From Pedobacter endophyticus (GTDB taxonomy: Bacteria > Bacteroidota > Bacteroidia > Sphingobacteriales > Sphingobacteriaceae): 64,000 nucleotides of DNA. The notes under the pieces were generated by a model. The model had not been told where the DNA came from. It ran no database searches and saw nothing but the letters and a program-made list of their open reading frames with translations. Location of the stretch: contig NZ_CP064939.1 of assembly GCF_015679185.1 (NCBI RefSeq), positions 5,362,071 through 5,426,070 on the forward strand. Direction: 5' to 3'. Shown here in pieces: positions 51,759 through 60,680 of the stretch (its first letter is position 1; the number at the start of each line of letters is the position of its first letter). The position numbers were made by a program, and so were the translations under genes.

Positions 51759-52169
51759 ATGAAATCACCGCCGAGGCGACCACAAACAAACGAAATAAAA
51801 ATAAGCGGAAGCTTTATCAGCTGGTTCGAAATACCGGCACTAAACTTTGAAAGAGCAGTAAACTTTTACAATTACATCTATCAAATTACCATGGAAACCA
51901 ATTTCATGAACGGCTATTCTATGGCGTTTTTTCCCGGCGAAAGTGAAATAAGCGGGGCCATCATTTTTGGCGAGGGCTCGGTGCCAAGCGATAAAGGACT
52001 GCTAATTTATTTAAACGGAGGCAATGACCTCGATCTTGTTTTAAACAGAATAGAGCCCGCTGGAGGAAGAGTGCTCATGCCCAAACAAATAATTAATGAA
52101 ACTGCCGGATATTTCGCCCTATTTATCGATAGCGAAGGAAATAAAATGGCACTTCATTCTAACAACTAG
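51759..52169 (+). CDS. VOC (glyoxalase/dioxygenase-fold) protein
   Basis: The 136-residue protein is a vicinal-oxygen-chelate domain: FISWFEIPALNFERAVNFYNYIYQI, MAFFPGE, GAIIFGEGSV and YFALFIDSEGNKMALHSN. One full VOC module of typical length is present, with some metal-ligand positions (terminal E and H-like residues) plausible. Its stop is 3 bp before the PLP-enzyme ATG, so it is the first gene of that operon. Its role there, such as detoxifying an aldehyde intermediate, is inference. Confidence 0.8.
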   Translation: MKSPPRRPQTNEIKISGSFISWFEIPALNFERAVNFYNYIYQITMETNFMNGYSMAFFPGESEISGAIIFGEGSVPSDKGLLIYLNGGNDLDLVLNRIEPAGGRVLMPKQIINETAGYFALFIDSEGNKMALHSNN

Positions 52170-52172
52170 TAG

Positions 52173-54929
52173 ATGATCGAAGAAGTAACATACAACAAAA
52201 AGTATAAAGCCAAAGACTATTTTAATATTGCCCAATATCGCAGCGACTCATGGAACAACCTGAAGCTGGTAGCCAATCATTTCTCTAAAAATAATTTCGA
52301 GCTTTCAGCACCGGATACATTTACCGAGCGGATTGCAAGTTCCTTTGTAGCGCTGAAAACAATAGAGCACTACTTTGCCTATCCGGGTGTAAAATACATC
52401 GAATCGTTAGAAGAAATGTACAAAAAGGGCCAATATGCGGCCTTTACGCATTCCATTTCGGAGGTAGTGCGGTCGCTGATTAGCGAAAGCTACAGAACGA
52501 ACAGGGGTGCTACTGAAACTGACGAAAAAAGGAAGAAAATGCTGGGCGATGCCAAATTGCTGAAGCCCAAAAAGCAAAATTACTTTGAGGTAATCGTTGT
52601 TGACGACCTGAGCGACGGGGAGCGTGAGAAAGTGCGCTCGAAGTTTGAGCAGCTCAAAGCCGATAATGACCAGTTTACCTACGATGTGATCTTTTTTTCC
52701 AATTTGGAAGATGCGCTCATCGCTTTATTGTTTAATCCAAATATACAAACGGCCATTATCCGTTCTGGCATCAATAAAAAATCACCGCTCGATTTAACCT
52801 CAATACAGTCGTTTATCGTTGGCCTCGAAGGGATAAAACTTGAAGAAACAGATAATCTCGACCTGGGTTTAAACCTCGGGAAAATTATTAAACTGCTGCG
52901 TCCCGAAATCGATTTGTTTTACATTTCCGATATCTCGGTGTCGCAATTGAGCGATAGCACTTTAGACTGTTTCAATCGTGTTTTTTACCGAACAGAAGAT
53001 TTGCAGGAAATTCATTTGAGCGTGTTGCATGCCGTTAAAGAGCGGTACAAAACGCCTTTCTTCTCGGCATTGGTAGATTACAGTAAAAAACCAACCGGTG
53101 TATTCCACGCCATGCCCATTTCGAGGGGAAATTCTATTTTCAGATCCTCGTGGCTTGAAGACTTCGGAAATTTCTACGGAAAGAACATCTTTTTGGCCGA
53201 AACCTCGGCAACCACCGGCGGGCTGGATTCGCTATTGCAGCCAACGGGCCCGTTAAAGAAGGCGCAAGAACTGGCATCGAAAGCCTATGGCTCACTCAAT
53301 ACTTTTTTCGTAACCAATGGAACATCAACGGCCAATAAAATTGTGCTCCAGGCACTGGTTAGGCCCGAGGATTTGGTTTTGATTGACCGCGATTGCCATA
53401 AGTCGCATCACTACGGTATGGTGCTTTCGGGCTCGCTGCCCGTGTACTTAGATTCTTATCCGGTTGAAGAATACAGTATGTATGGTGCCGTTCCTTTGAG
53501 TGAGATTAAACACAGGCTGCTGAAATTGCAAAATGCAGGGCGATTAAGCAACGTAAAAATGCTGCTGCTTACCAATTGCACTTTCGACGGAATCGTGTAC
53601 AACGTACAGAAGGTTATGCACGAGATTTTAGCCATCAAACCCGATATGATTTTTCTTTGGGATGAAGCTTGGTTCGCATTTGCAGGTTTTACACCCATAT
53701 ATAAACAGCGCACAGCCATGTATTCGGCCCGGATGCTGCAAAAGAGATACAAAAGTGAAGCTTATCGCAAAGAGTTTGAGGAAAACAAAAAATCCGAAAA
53801 TCCGGTGCCAATGCCCGATCCCGATCTGGTAAAAATACGGGTTTACGCCACCCAATCTACACACAAAACGTTAAGCTCGCTTCGCCAGGGTTCTATGATC
53901 CATATTTACGATGAACTTTTCAAGCGCAAAGTAGAAGATTCCTTTCACGAAGCCTATAAAACCCATACCTCAACATCACCTTCGTACCAAATTCTGGCTT
54001 CGTTAGACGCAGGCCGCAGACAAGTGATGTTTGAAGGATATGAAATGGTAGAGAAAAGTATCGAAATGGCGATGGTGCTGCGCTCGAAAATAGTTACGCA
54101 CCCGCGATTGAAAAAGTATTTCGACGTGCTTACGGTTGAAAATAATATTCCTGAGGAGTACCGAACGTCGGGAATATTTGAATATTACAACGCCAAAGAT
54201 GGATGGACGCGAATGGAGGAAGCCTGGGCGAATGATGAGTTTGTGTTAGATCCCACAAAAATCAACCTGTACATTGGCCGCACTGGTGTTGATGGCGATA
54301 CCTTTAAAAATAAGTTTCTGATGGATCAGTTTGGTATTCAGATCAATAAAACTTCCAGAAACTCGGTACTCTTTATGACAAATATCGGAACAACCCGAAG
54401 TTCGGTCGCCTACCTCATCAGCGTGTTGTTAAAAATAGCCAATCAGCTAGATGAAGAAAGAGAAGCCATGAGCGAAGTACAGTTGAAGATCGTAAATAAA
54501 AATATTAAATCCTTAACCGAAGACCTGCCGCCACTGCCCGATTTTAGTCATTTCCACAGTTCTTTTCAGGCCGTACCCGGTGTACCCGGTGGTAACATCC
54601 GCGAAGCCTATTTCTTATCGTACGACGAAACGAAGTGTGAGTTTATCAAACGAGAAGATTGCAGAGAGGCCTTGGAAAGCGGCCGCGAGATTGTGTCCGC
54701 ATCTTTTGTAATTCCATATCCCCCCGGATTTCCAATCCTCGTTCCCGGGCAAGTACTCAGCAACGAAATACTCGAGTTTTTTATCAATCTCGATGTAAAA
54801 GAAATTCATGGATATAGAGATGAACTGGGGCTGAGAATTTTTACCAAAAAGGCCCTCAACAGGAAAAAGACCGCTACTGCCATGATGGGCGCAGGCGCTA
54901 TGAACAGAACGGCAACTAAATTTAACTAA
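52173..54929 (+). CDS. large Orn/Lys/Arg-decarboxylase-like PLP enzyme
   Basis: This 918-residue protein is unusually long. The PLP core (about residues 305-780) has fold type I decarboxylase marks: FFVTNGTSTANKIV near 378, the PLP-nitrogen Asp497 in LWDEAWFAF, and the Schiff-base Lys565 in QSTHKTLSSLRQGSMIH, as in bacterial inducible Arg/Lys/Orn decarboxylases. Residues 1-300 form a wing-like domain (VVDDLSDGEREKV), and about 785-918 is the C-terminal domain. It is followed by ATP-grasp and C45 genes at 23 and 2 bp. Substrate specificity is unknown; decarboxylation of a basic amino acid is the default hypothesis. Confidence 0.87.
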   Translation: MIEEVTYNKKYKAKDYFNIAQYRSDSWNNLKLVANHFSKNNFELSAPDTFTERIASSFVALKTIEHYFAYPGVKYIESLEEMYKKGQYAAFTHSISEVVRSLISESYRTNRGATETDEKRKKMLGDAKLLKPKKQNYFEVIVVDDLSDGEREKVRSKFEQLKADNDQFTYDVIFFSNLEDALIALLFNPNIQTAIIRSGINKKSPLDLTSIQSFIVGLEGIKLEETDNLDLGLNLGKIIKLLRPEIDLFYISDISVSQLSDSTLDCFNRVFYRTEDLQEIHLSVLHAVKERYKTPFFSALVDYSKKPTGVFHAMPISRGNSIFRSSWLEDFGNFYGKNIFLAETSATTGGLDSLLQPTGPLKKAQELASKAYGSLNTFFVTNGTSTANKIVLQALVRPEDLVLIDRDCHKSHHYGMVLSGSLPVYLDSYPVEEYSMYGAVPLSEIKHRLLKLQNAGRLSNVKMLLLTNCTFDGIVYNVQKVMHEILAIKPDMIFLWDEAWFAFAGFTPIYKQRTAMYSARMLQKRYKSEAYRKEFEENKKSENPVPMPDPDLVKIRVYATQSTHKTLSSLRQGSMIHIYDELFKRKVEDSFHEAYKTHTSTSPSYQILASLDAGRRQVMFEGYEMVEKSIEMAMVLRSKIVTHPRLKKYFDVLTVENNIPEEYRTSGIFEYYNAKDGWTRMEEAWANDEFVLDPTKINLYIGRTGVDGDTFKNKFLMDQFGIQINKTSRNSVLFMTNIGTTRSSVAYLISVLLKIANQLDEEREAMSEVQLKIVNKNIKSLTEDLPPLPDFSHFHSSFQAVPGVPGGNIREAYFLSYDETKCEFIKREDCREALESGREIVSASFVIPYPPGFPILVPGQVLSNEILEFFINLDVKEIHGYRDELGLRIFTKKALNRKKTATAMMGAGAMNRTATKFN

Positions 54930-54952
54930 TATAATACCATAAAACACCAACA

Positions 54953-56458
54953 ATGTCAATAACCAAAACAAATACAGTAACAAAAACAGAGAAAAAGGAA
55001 GTTTTACAAGGATTGCCCGAAATCCGCAGGTTTTTTTACAGGAACGAAAAGCCGATTTATTTTATCAGTGCCACAAATTTTAACCTTTTGGGCGCCGATG
55101 AATGGGTTAGAAAATTTAAGTTCATCTGTTACATAGAATGCTTCGATGGCGATCATCCGAACGTATTTTCTCCCCAAGAGGAGTTGGCACACGAAGAATT
55201 TACCAGTATTGAAGATATTAATAACTACCTTTTGGAGCACAAAGAGGTTGTAGATTATATAAAAAGCAGGGGCGATGGAGGAAAAGCACTGTTCTTAATG
55301 TTTGATGAGCGCACTGAAGAACTAGCCAAAAAGAACAACCTCGAAGTTTGTTTTCCATCCGCAAAAATGCGGAATTTTATGGATAACAAAGTGAACACCA
55401 ACCGCATTGCCGAAAAAGCAGGTGTGCCTTGTGTTCCTTACGTGTTGACAAAAATTTCGTCGTATGCAGACTTGGGTAAAAAAGCAGAGGCGCTAGGAAC
55501 GGACCTGGTTATTCAATTGCCGTTTGGCGATTCGGGGCATACAACATTCTTTATTAATGATGAGGGAAGCTATAAAAAATATGCCGACGAGATTGAAAAA
55601 GAAGTTGAGGTTAAAGTAATGAAACGCATTAATTGCAGAGGCTCCGCTATTGAGGCCTGCGTTACGCAACATGGAACAATTGTTGCTCCACTAATGACGG
55701 AGCTTGTAGGTTTTAAAGAACTAACGCCATATAAAGGCGGTTGGTGCGGAAACGAAATTTATGCCGATGCATTTACCAAAGCCATTCGTGATAAAGCAAG
55801 AAAATATACACAGTTATTTGGCGATCAGTTAAAAAAAGAAGGCTACAAGGGATATTTTGAGTTAGACTTTTTGATAGATCAGGATAACGACGAAATTTAT
55901 TTGGGCGAATTGAACCCAAGGATAACAGGAGCTAGCTCAATTACCAATCATGCCGTTTTTGCGCTGGCCGATATGCCATTGTTTATGTTCCACTTATTGG
56001 AATGGATGGACCAGCCTTACAAAATTGATGTCAATGCCATTAACGCTCGTTGGGCAAAAAAGGAAAACATTGATGATTGGTGCCAATTGGTAATTAAATA
56101 TACCGAAGACAACATTAAACTGGTAACAGATGCACCAAAATCGGGTATTTGGAGGTTGACAGCCGATGGCGGGTTTATTTATGACCGTATGGACACACAC
56201 AGACGTGCAATTGAAGATGAGAATGAGGCGTTCTTTTTAAGGATTACCCGTAAAGGTGATTACCTGTACGAAGGTGCCGACATGGGAATACTTGTGCTTA
56301 GAGGAAGGTTAATGACTGACGATTTTGAACTTAAAGACAGGGCAAAGGTTTGGATTGACGCGATGAAAGGAAAATACGCATCAATTGACCCCAGTGCTGC
56401 ACAATTGGAAGTAGTTGAAGCTGAAATAGCTGAAACTGCTGGCTTTAAAATGATGTAA
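54953..56458 (+). CDS. ATP-grasp ligase (carbamoyl/biotin-carboxylase-like)
   Basis: The 501-residue protein has the ATP-grasp architecture: an N-terminal pre-domain (FFYRNEKPIYFISATNFN), then DNKVNTNRIAEKAGVPCVPYVL, VIQLPFGDSGHTTFFIND, KRINCRGSAIEACVTQHGTIVAP and the Mg-ATP binding FELDFLIDQDNDEIYLGELNPRITG with Glu and Asn ligands. ATP-grasp enzymes form an acyl-phosphate and then join it to an amine or thiol. It ends 2 bp before the C45 gene and follows the decarboxylase-like gene by 23 bp, suggesting it ligates the amine made by that enzyme. Confidence 0.85.
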   Translation: MSITKTNTVTKTEKKEVLQGLPEIRRFFYRNEKPIYFISATNFNLLGADEWVRKFKFICYIECFDGDHPNVFSPQEELAHEEFTSIEDINNYLLEHKEVVDYIKSRGDGGKALFLMFDERTEELAKKNNLEVCFPSAKMRNFMDNKVNTNRIAEKAGVPCVPYVLTKISSYADLGKKAEALGTDLVIQLPFGDSGHTTFFINDEGSYKKYADEIEKEVEVKVMKRINCRGSAIEACVTQHGTIVAPLMTELVGFKELTPYKGGWCGNEIYADAFTKAIRDKARKYTQLFGDQLKKEGYKGYFELDFLIDQDNDEIYLGELNPRITGASSITNHAVFALADMPLFMFHLLEWMDQPYKIDVNAINARWAKKENIDDWCQLVIKYTEDNIKLVTDAPKSGIWRLTADGGFIYDRMDTHRRAIEDENEAFFLRITRKGDYLYEGADMGILVLRGRLMTDDFELKDRAKVWIDAMKGKYASIDPSAAQLEVVEAEIAETAGFKMM

Positions 56459-56460
56459 AT

Positions 56461-57456
56461 ATGCTTATTTCACTTCAAAGTGTAAACGAAGATCAGGTAG
56501 GAGAGAAGTGGCAAAAGTGTTTCAATAAATCCTGGCCGTATTATAAAAGCTGGTATTTACAAGAGAGTCTGGTGGCGCGTTCTGGTTATTTGACCTGTGT
56601 AGAGCAGTTGGAAAAATACATGCCAGAATTATTGCCCATTTACGAAGAGGTAGTTCGATTGGCAGGCGGCGGCGATTTAGTTGCCCGTTACCTGAGTATG
56701 TACAACCCGCCCCCATTTATGAGCGGTTGTACGCAGGTGGCATGGAATAAACCGCCGTTCTCTCTTATTCGAAATTACGATTACAATCCGAAATGGTTTG
56801 AGGGCAATGTGTTTAAAACGAATTGGCTTAAACCTGTAATCGGAACATCAGATTGTAATTGGGGGCTGCTTGATGGTATGAATGGCGATGGACTGGCAAT
56901 CTCGTTAACGTTTGGCGGAAAGAACCGAAGTGCGAACGGATTCGGAATACCGCTGATTATGCGCTACATTTTAGAAACCTGTACAACCACGGCCGAGGCC
57001 GTGGATTGTTTACTTAGGATTCCATCGCACATGAGTTACAATATCACCATTATTGATAAGCATGGCGAATACCGAACGGTATATCTCTTTCCGGGGAATA
57101 CACCTGTTGTCGATTTTGAAAACGTGGCCAGCAATCATCAGCAAAAGGTAGAGTGGTCGGCTTACGAAGAATTGACCCTGACCAGAGAACGCAAACAGTT
57201 TTTAGATGAACTGGTTGCCGTGCCGGGCATTACAAGGGATCAGGTAAAGAACAGGTTCCTTTATCCTCCCTTGTACAACCAAGAGCGATATCGGAACTTT
57301 GCCACGTTATACGGCGTTCAATATGATATTGGCGAACGGTCTGCCACTTATTTTTGGCCGTTTAAAAGTATGAAACAAAGTTTTGAGATCTTTACCGAAG
57401 AGCGGCTGTACATTAATATCAACAATTTAAACAAAGGCGAGTTTGGGAAGGGCTAA
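56461..57456 (+). CDS. C45-family Ntn hydrolase/acyltransferase
   Basis: The 331-residue protein belongs to the peptidase C45 (acyl-CoA:6-aminopenicillanate acyltransferase) superfamily. The processing site and nucleophile are in MSGCTQVAW (Cys90), followed by the SLIRNYDYNP block, and DCNWGLLDGMNGDGLAISLTFGG. It is an N-terminal nucleophile enzyme that self-cleaves before Cys90 and then hydrolyses or transfers acyl groups on amides. Located between the ATP-grasp ligase and aldehyde dehydrogenase, it may remove the acyl group added earlier. No signal peptide. Confidence 0.85.
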   Translation: MLISLQSVNEDQVGEKWQKCFNKSWPYYKSWYLQESLVARSGYLTCVEQLEKYMPELLPIYEEVVRLAGGGDLVARYLSMYNPPPFMSGCTQVAWNKPPFSLIRNYDYNPKWFEGNVFKTNWLKPVIGTSDCNWGLLDGMNGDGLAISLTFGGKNRSANGFGIPLIMRYILETCTTTAEAVDCLLRIPSHMSYNITIIDKHGEYRTVYLFPGNTPVVDFENVASNHQQKVEWSAYEELTLTRERKQFLDELVAVPGITRDQVKNRFLYPPLYNQERYRNFATLYGVQYDIGERSATYFWPFKSMKQSFEIFTEERLYININNLNKGEFGKG

Positions 57457-57509
57457 TCTCAATTCTAAATCCGTCGAATTCGATGGGTTTAGATAAAAGC
57501 AGCGCTCAA

Positions 57510-57517
57510 TAGCTTTG
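57510..57517 (+). promoter_or_regulatory. candidate -7 element before the aldehyde dehydrogenase gene
   Basis: TAGCTTTG fits TAnnTTTG, 76 bp before the ATG. TTTA at 57488-57491 is 18 bases upstream and could be the -33 element. It may allow separate expression of the dehydrogenase. Confidence 0.4.
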
Positions 57518-57593
57518 TAATGATCGCGGCCGTTGGGTCGAAAGCACCAACCCCAAACTAAAGCAATTTTCCATAACAAAATCAAATTATACA

Positions 57594-59024
57594 ATGAAAA
57601 AATACCAATCCAATAATTTTATAGCCGGAAAATGGGAGACAACAGGAAACGGAGCCTTCCAGATTGTGTTGGATAAATATTTAGGAACGGAAATTGGAAA
57701 ATTGCCGAATGCAACAGAAACTCAGATGGAAACGGCCATTGTTTCTGCCCTTGAAGCATTTGAAATTACAAAGAAGTGGTCTGCAGGAAAGCGTGCAGCT
57801 ATGATGAACAGTCTGTACCTTAAATTAGAGGAAAAGAAAGAGGACTTTATCAACTTGATCATCAACGAAGGTGGAAAGCCACGCTCATATGCTATTAACG
57901 AAGTAGACAGGAGTTTGACCACCTTGCGGTTGGCAGCAGAAGAAGCAACCCGCTTTGGCGGAGAGGTGGTTCCGATGGATTGGGGAGCTGGCGAAGGCAA
58001 AACGGCCTTTACCAAGCGGTTTCCCGTTGGTGTTGTCGCTTGTATAACGCCCTTTAATTTTCCGTTAAATCTGGTGATGCACAAAGTTGCTCCGGCATTG
58101 GCCGTAGGGTGTACTACCGTGATAAAACCCGCTCCACAAGCGCCGTTGACCTGCCTTGCATTTGCCGAACTGATGGAAGAAGTGGGCTATCCAGCAGGCG
58201 TAATCAATGTACTGGTTTGCGATATTCCGGTGGCCGAAAAACTGGTGAAAGATGACCGCGTGGCTAAACTTTCTTTTACCGGCAGCGATAAAGTTGGATG
58301 GCACTTGAAAAGTATATGCGGAAAGAAAAAAGTGACGTTGGAACTTGGCGGCAATGCCTCGGTAATTGTTGATGAAGATGTAGACGTTGAAAGTATTAGC
58401 GATAGCATTGCAAAGGGCGCTTATTTGTATGCCGGCCAGATTTGTATCTCAACACAAAGAATTTTTGTACACGAAAAGGTATTCGATCGCTTTCAATCGG
58501 CTTTAATTCAATCAATTAAGAAGTTAAAAGTGGGTGATGCTCAGGATGGCGAGGTATCTGTAGGCCCCATAATCGATAAAGGCCATTTAAACAGGATTCA
58601 CGAATGGGTAACCGAGGCAAAAAACAAAGGTGCCAAAGTGCTCGTTGGTGGCTCAATAAAAAGTAACGAACACAATTTATACGAACCCACGCTAATTACC
58701 AATAGCAATAGCTCGATGAAAGTGGTAAGTGAAGAAGTTTTTGGTCCTGTTGCGGTTTTGGAGCGTGTTAGTAGTTTCGAGGAAGCTATAAAAATGACAA
58801 ACGATTCGAAATATGGATTGCAAGCGGGTGTATTTACTAATTCGTTTAAAAACTACAAGCTGGCAACCGACGAATTAGAAGTTGGGGGCGTGATTATGAA
58901 TAACATTCCAGGCTTTAGGATAGACCACATGCCCTATGGCGGGGTAAAAGATTCTGGCCTTGGCCGCGAAGGTTTGCGGTATGCCATGGAAGAAATGACC
59001 GAAGGCCGATTGATAGTTTACTGA
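57594..59024 (+). CDS. aldehyde dehydrogenase
   Basis: The 476-residue enzyme is an NAD(P)-dependent aldehyde dehydrogenase: Asn154 in ITPFNFPLNL, LSFTGSDKVGWHL for cofactor binding, Glu250 in VTLELGGNAS and the catalytic Cys284 in YAGQICISTQR. The closing ALDH pattern GGVKDSGLGREGLRYAMEEMTE is present. It oxidises an aldehyde to the acid in the cytoplasm. The 137-bp gap to the C45 gene contains a promoter candidate, yet orientation and context place it in the same metabolic cluster. Confidence 0.92.
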   Translation: MKKYQSNNFIAGKWETTGNGAFQIVLDKYLGTEIGKLPNATETQMETAIVSALEAFEITKKWSAGKRAAMMNSLYLKLEEKKEDFINLIINEGGKPRSYAINEVDRSLTTLRLAAEEATRFGGEVVPMDWGAGEGKTAFTKRFPVGVVACITPFNFPLNLVMHKVAPALAVGCTTVIKPAPQAPLTCLAFAELMEEVGYPAGVINVLVCDIPVAEKLVKDDRVAKLSFTGSDKVGWHLKSICGKKKVTLELGGNASVIVDEDVDVESISDSIAKGAYLYAGQICISTQRIFVHEKVFDRFQSALIQSIKKLKVGDAQDGEVSVGPIIDKGHLNRIHEWVTEAKNKGAKVLVGGSIKSNEHNLYEPTLITNSNSSMKVVSEEVFGPVAVLERVSSFEEAIKMTNDSKYGLQAGVFTNSFKNYKLATDELEVGGVIMNNIPGFRIDHMPYGGVKDSGLGREGLRYAMEEMTEGRLIVY

Positions 59025-59139
59025 TAATGGGCTCGATTAAAAACGTTCCCTTTTTCGCTTTTATCCGCTATCTAACATGAACGGTATCTTCCTATGCCGG
59101 AGCTTCCTTACGGTGTGAACACATTTCCGTTCTTGCGCC

Positions 59140-59228
59140 GTCATTCCCGCGCAGGCGGTCCCGTACGTACGGGATTAATGCAAGGCAGCCAATTTTTGCA
59201 CATTAGGATCCCTCCCGAAGATTCGGGA
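59140..59228. repeat. composite of small palindromes in a convergent gap
   Basis: TCATTCCCGCGCAGGCGG (59141-59158) is the same repeat as at 23148 with its right arm cut. It is followed by the perfect palindrome TCCCGTACGTACGGGA (59159-59174) and by TCCCGAAGATTCGGGA (59213-59228). One or more may stop transcription from the aldehyde dehydrogenase and glycosidase genes that converge here. Confidence 0.65.
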
Positions 59229-59298
59229 AGGATGAGCTGCTATTGGGGCAAGCCCCCCTCAATGCTTAAAGTTCTTTCCTTTTGGTAATAAAGGCTCT

Positions 59299-60366
59299 CT
59301 ATCCTAAAAATTTCATCACATAATTAACGGTAGTATCGCCGCCATAAATGTTACATCCACCTGCAAGATAAAGAAAAGCAGGTTTTTCGTTGATCATTAG
59401 CAATTGCGGGCGCTCAAATTTCATTAAATCCTTCGAGCCGTAATGCCACACCGGATTTTTAATTTCACCTGGAGGTAAGTATTCGTTAATAAGTTTAAAC
59501 CCCGGTTCAAGCTCACTAAAGTTTACACCATCGTCCGATTTCCACAAAATACCACCACCTTTCTTCAAAATACCGTGATTATCCGTCGTAAGCATGCATA
59601 TTTTATCCTTATATAAAAAAGCATAGCCATCTTCAATCGTTTTATTGTTTCTGGTAACCGGAAAGGGCAGCTGAACGTAGGGCCCAGTTAGGCTTTCGGC
59701 CACCGCCAGGCCCATCATATATCCATTCGATTTAAAATACAGTAAAAAACCTCCGTTGTAAGGCAACAGCGCCGGATTATTTACCCCGTTTCGGGCATTA
59801 TAATTCCAGTAATTTTTATTTGTGGGTGGATTTAGAATTTTACCATCGACATTTACTTTTTTCCACGGCCCGTTTAAATTTTTGGCAATGGCCATTCCGA
59901 TACACTGATTGGCGGGGTGGGGCGGTTGGGCGTAATCTGAATTACCGATATAAAGCAGCACATATTCGTCGCCAACTTTATGGATGTTTGGATTATGCGC
60001 CCCGTACTTATCCCAGGTGTTTTTTCCGGTTCCTTTGAGCACAACATCCGAAAATTGAAAAGGTCCTTCGGGGTTATTGCTGATGTAATGTGCAATTTCG
60101 GAGTGCGAGCGCCAGCCGGGGTCTACTTTGTGTCGTTTTCGCCAGCGTGCGGCAAACAAATGTACTTTTCCAAGCTCATCTATTATCGGCGATGCTCCCC
60201 ACACGTGGTAATCAGCCTCTTGAATGGATGGCCCAATAAACTGCCATTGATCGGCAAAATTTTTAGTTTCCTTTTTATTCGATTGAGCCAATAAACTCAG
60301 CGGGTTCATGAACGGAAGAACCGAACCGGCAAGCATATTTTTCACGAAACAACGTCGATTCTTCAT
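59299..60366 (-). CDS. beta-propeller glycosidase-like protein (GH43/117 type)
   Basis: The 355-residue secreted protein (N-terminal RRCFVKNMLAGSVLPFMNPL) has the repeats of a five-bladed beta-propeller: YHVWGASPIIDELGKVHLFAARW, YGAHNPNIHKVGDEYVLLYIGN, NARNGVNNPALLPYNGGFLLYFKS and TIEDGYAFLYKDKICMLTTDN. Asp/His/Asn sites resemble GH43-clan enzymes, but the exact family is unclear. It acts outside the cytoplasm on plant or algal glycans (inference). A decayed gene lies upstream on the same strand. Confidence 0.75.
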   Translation of the reverse strand: MKNRRCFVKNMLAGSVLPFMNPLSLLAQSNKKETKNFADQWQFIGPSIQEADYHVWGASPIIDELGKVHLFAARWRKRHKVDPGWRSHSEIAHYISNNPEGPFQFSDVVLKGTGKNTWDKYGAHNPNIHKVGDEYVLLYIGNSDYAQPPHPANQCIGMAIAKNLNGPWKKVNVDGKILNPPTNKNYWNYNARNGVNNPALLPYNGGFLLYFKSNGYMMGLAVAESLTGPYVQLPFPVTRNNKTIEDGYAFLYKDKICMLTTDNHGILKKGGGILWKSDDGVNFSELEPGFKLINEYLPPGEIKNPVWHYGSKDLMKFERPQLLMINEKPAFLYLAGGCNIYGGDTTVNYVMKFLG

Positions 60367-60425
60367 ATTGTAGTCTCAAGTAAAATGATGGAGATCAGAT
60401 GCTTAATATACCGCAAGTTTTTCAA

Positions 60426-60668
60426 TCATTCGTTTTCTTCCCACGCTTTAATCACTAAACCTTGAATTTTTACAGGCAATTGCTTTTGGTAAACGGGCAA
60501 TAAATTTATACCCGATAGATCATCCGGTAAAAATTGTTTTCCACTTACGGCATCTAACACATAAAGATTGTCATGAAACACAACACCCAACTGTGCTTCT
60601 TGCCAATCCACCAGAGCCGGGGTTGGTAAAGAAATCTGACGGTGGCAGGCGGCAACTGATGTTAATAA
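60426..60668 (-). pseudogene. remnant of a secreted glycosidase, GH29 fucosidase-like N-terminus
   Basis: The open frame lacks an ATG but reads RSLLTSVAACHRQISLPTP and then ALVDWQEAQLGVVFHDNLYVLD. The first part looks like a lipoprotein signal (VAAC lipobox), and the next like the alpha-L-fucosidase N-terminus (PTPxQLxWQxAELGVVFHYDLHVFD type). After about 25 further residues the similarity ends, and the frame stops at 60426 without any catalytic domain. The rest of the gene is missing. A GTG at 60611 could start a 61-residue peptide. I regard it as a truncated, recombined remnant, though the family call rests on a short match. Confidence 0.45.
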
Positions 60669-60680
60669 TGAGCGGCTTGC

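Noticed and set aside
59094..59288. 64-residue plus-strand ORF after the aldehyde dehydrogenase
   Set aside because: It crosses three palindromic repeats and lacks protein-like composition; the gap is convergent.
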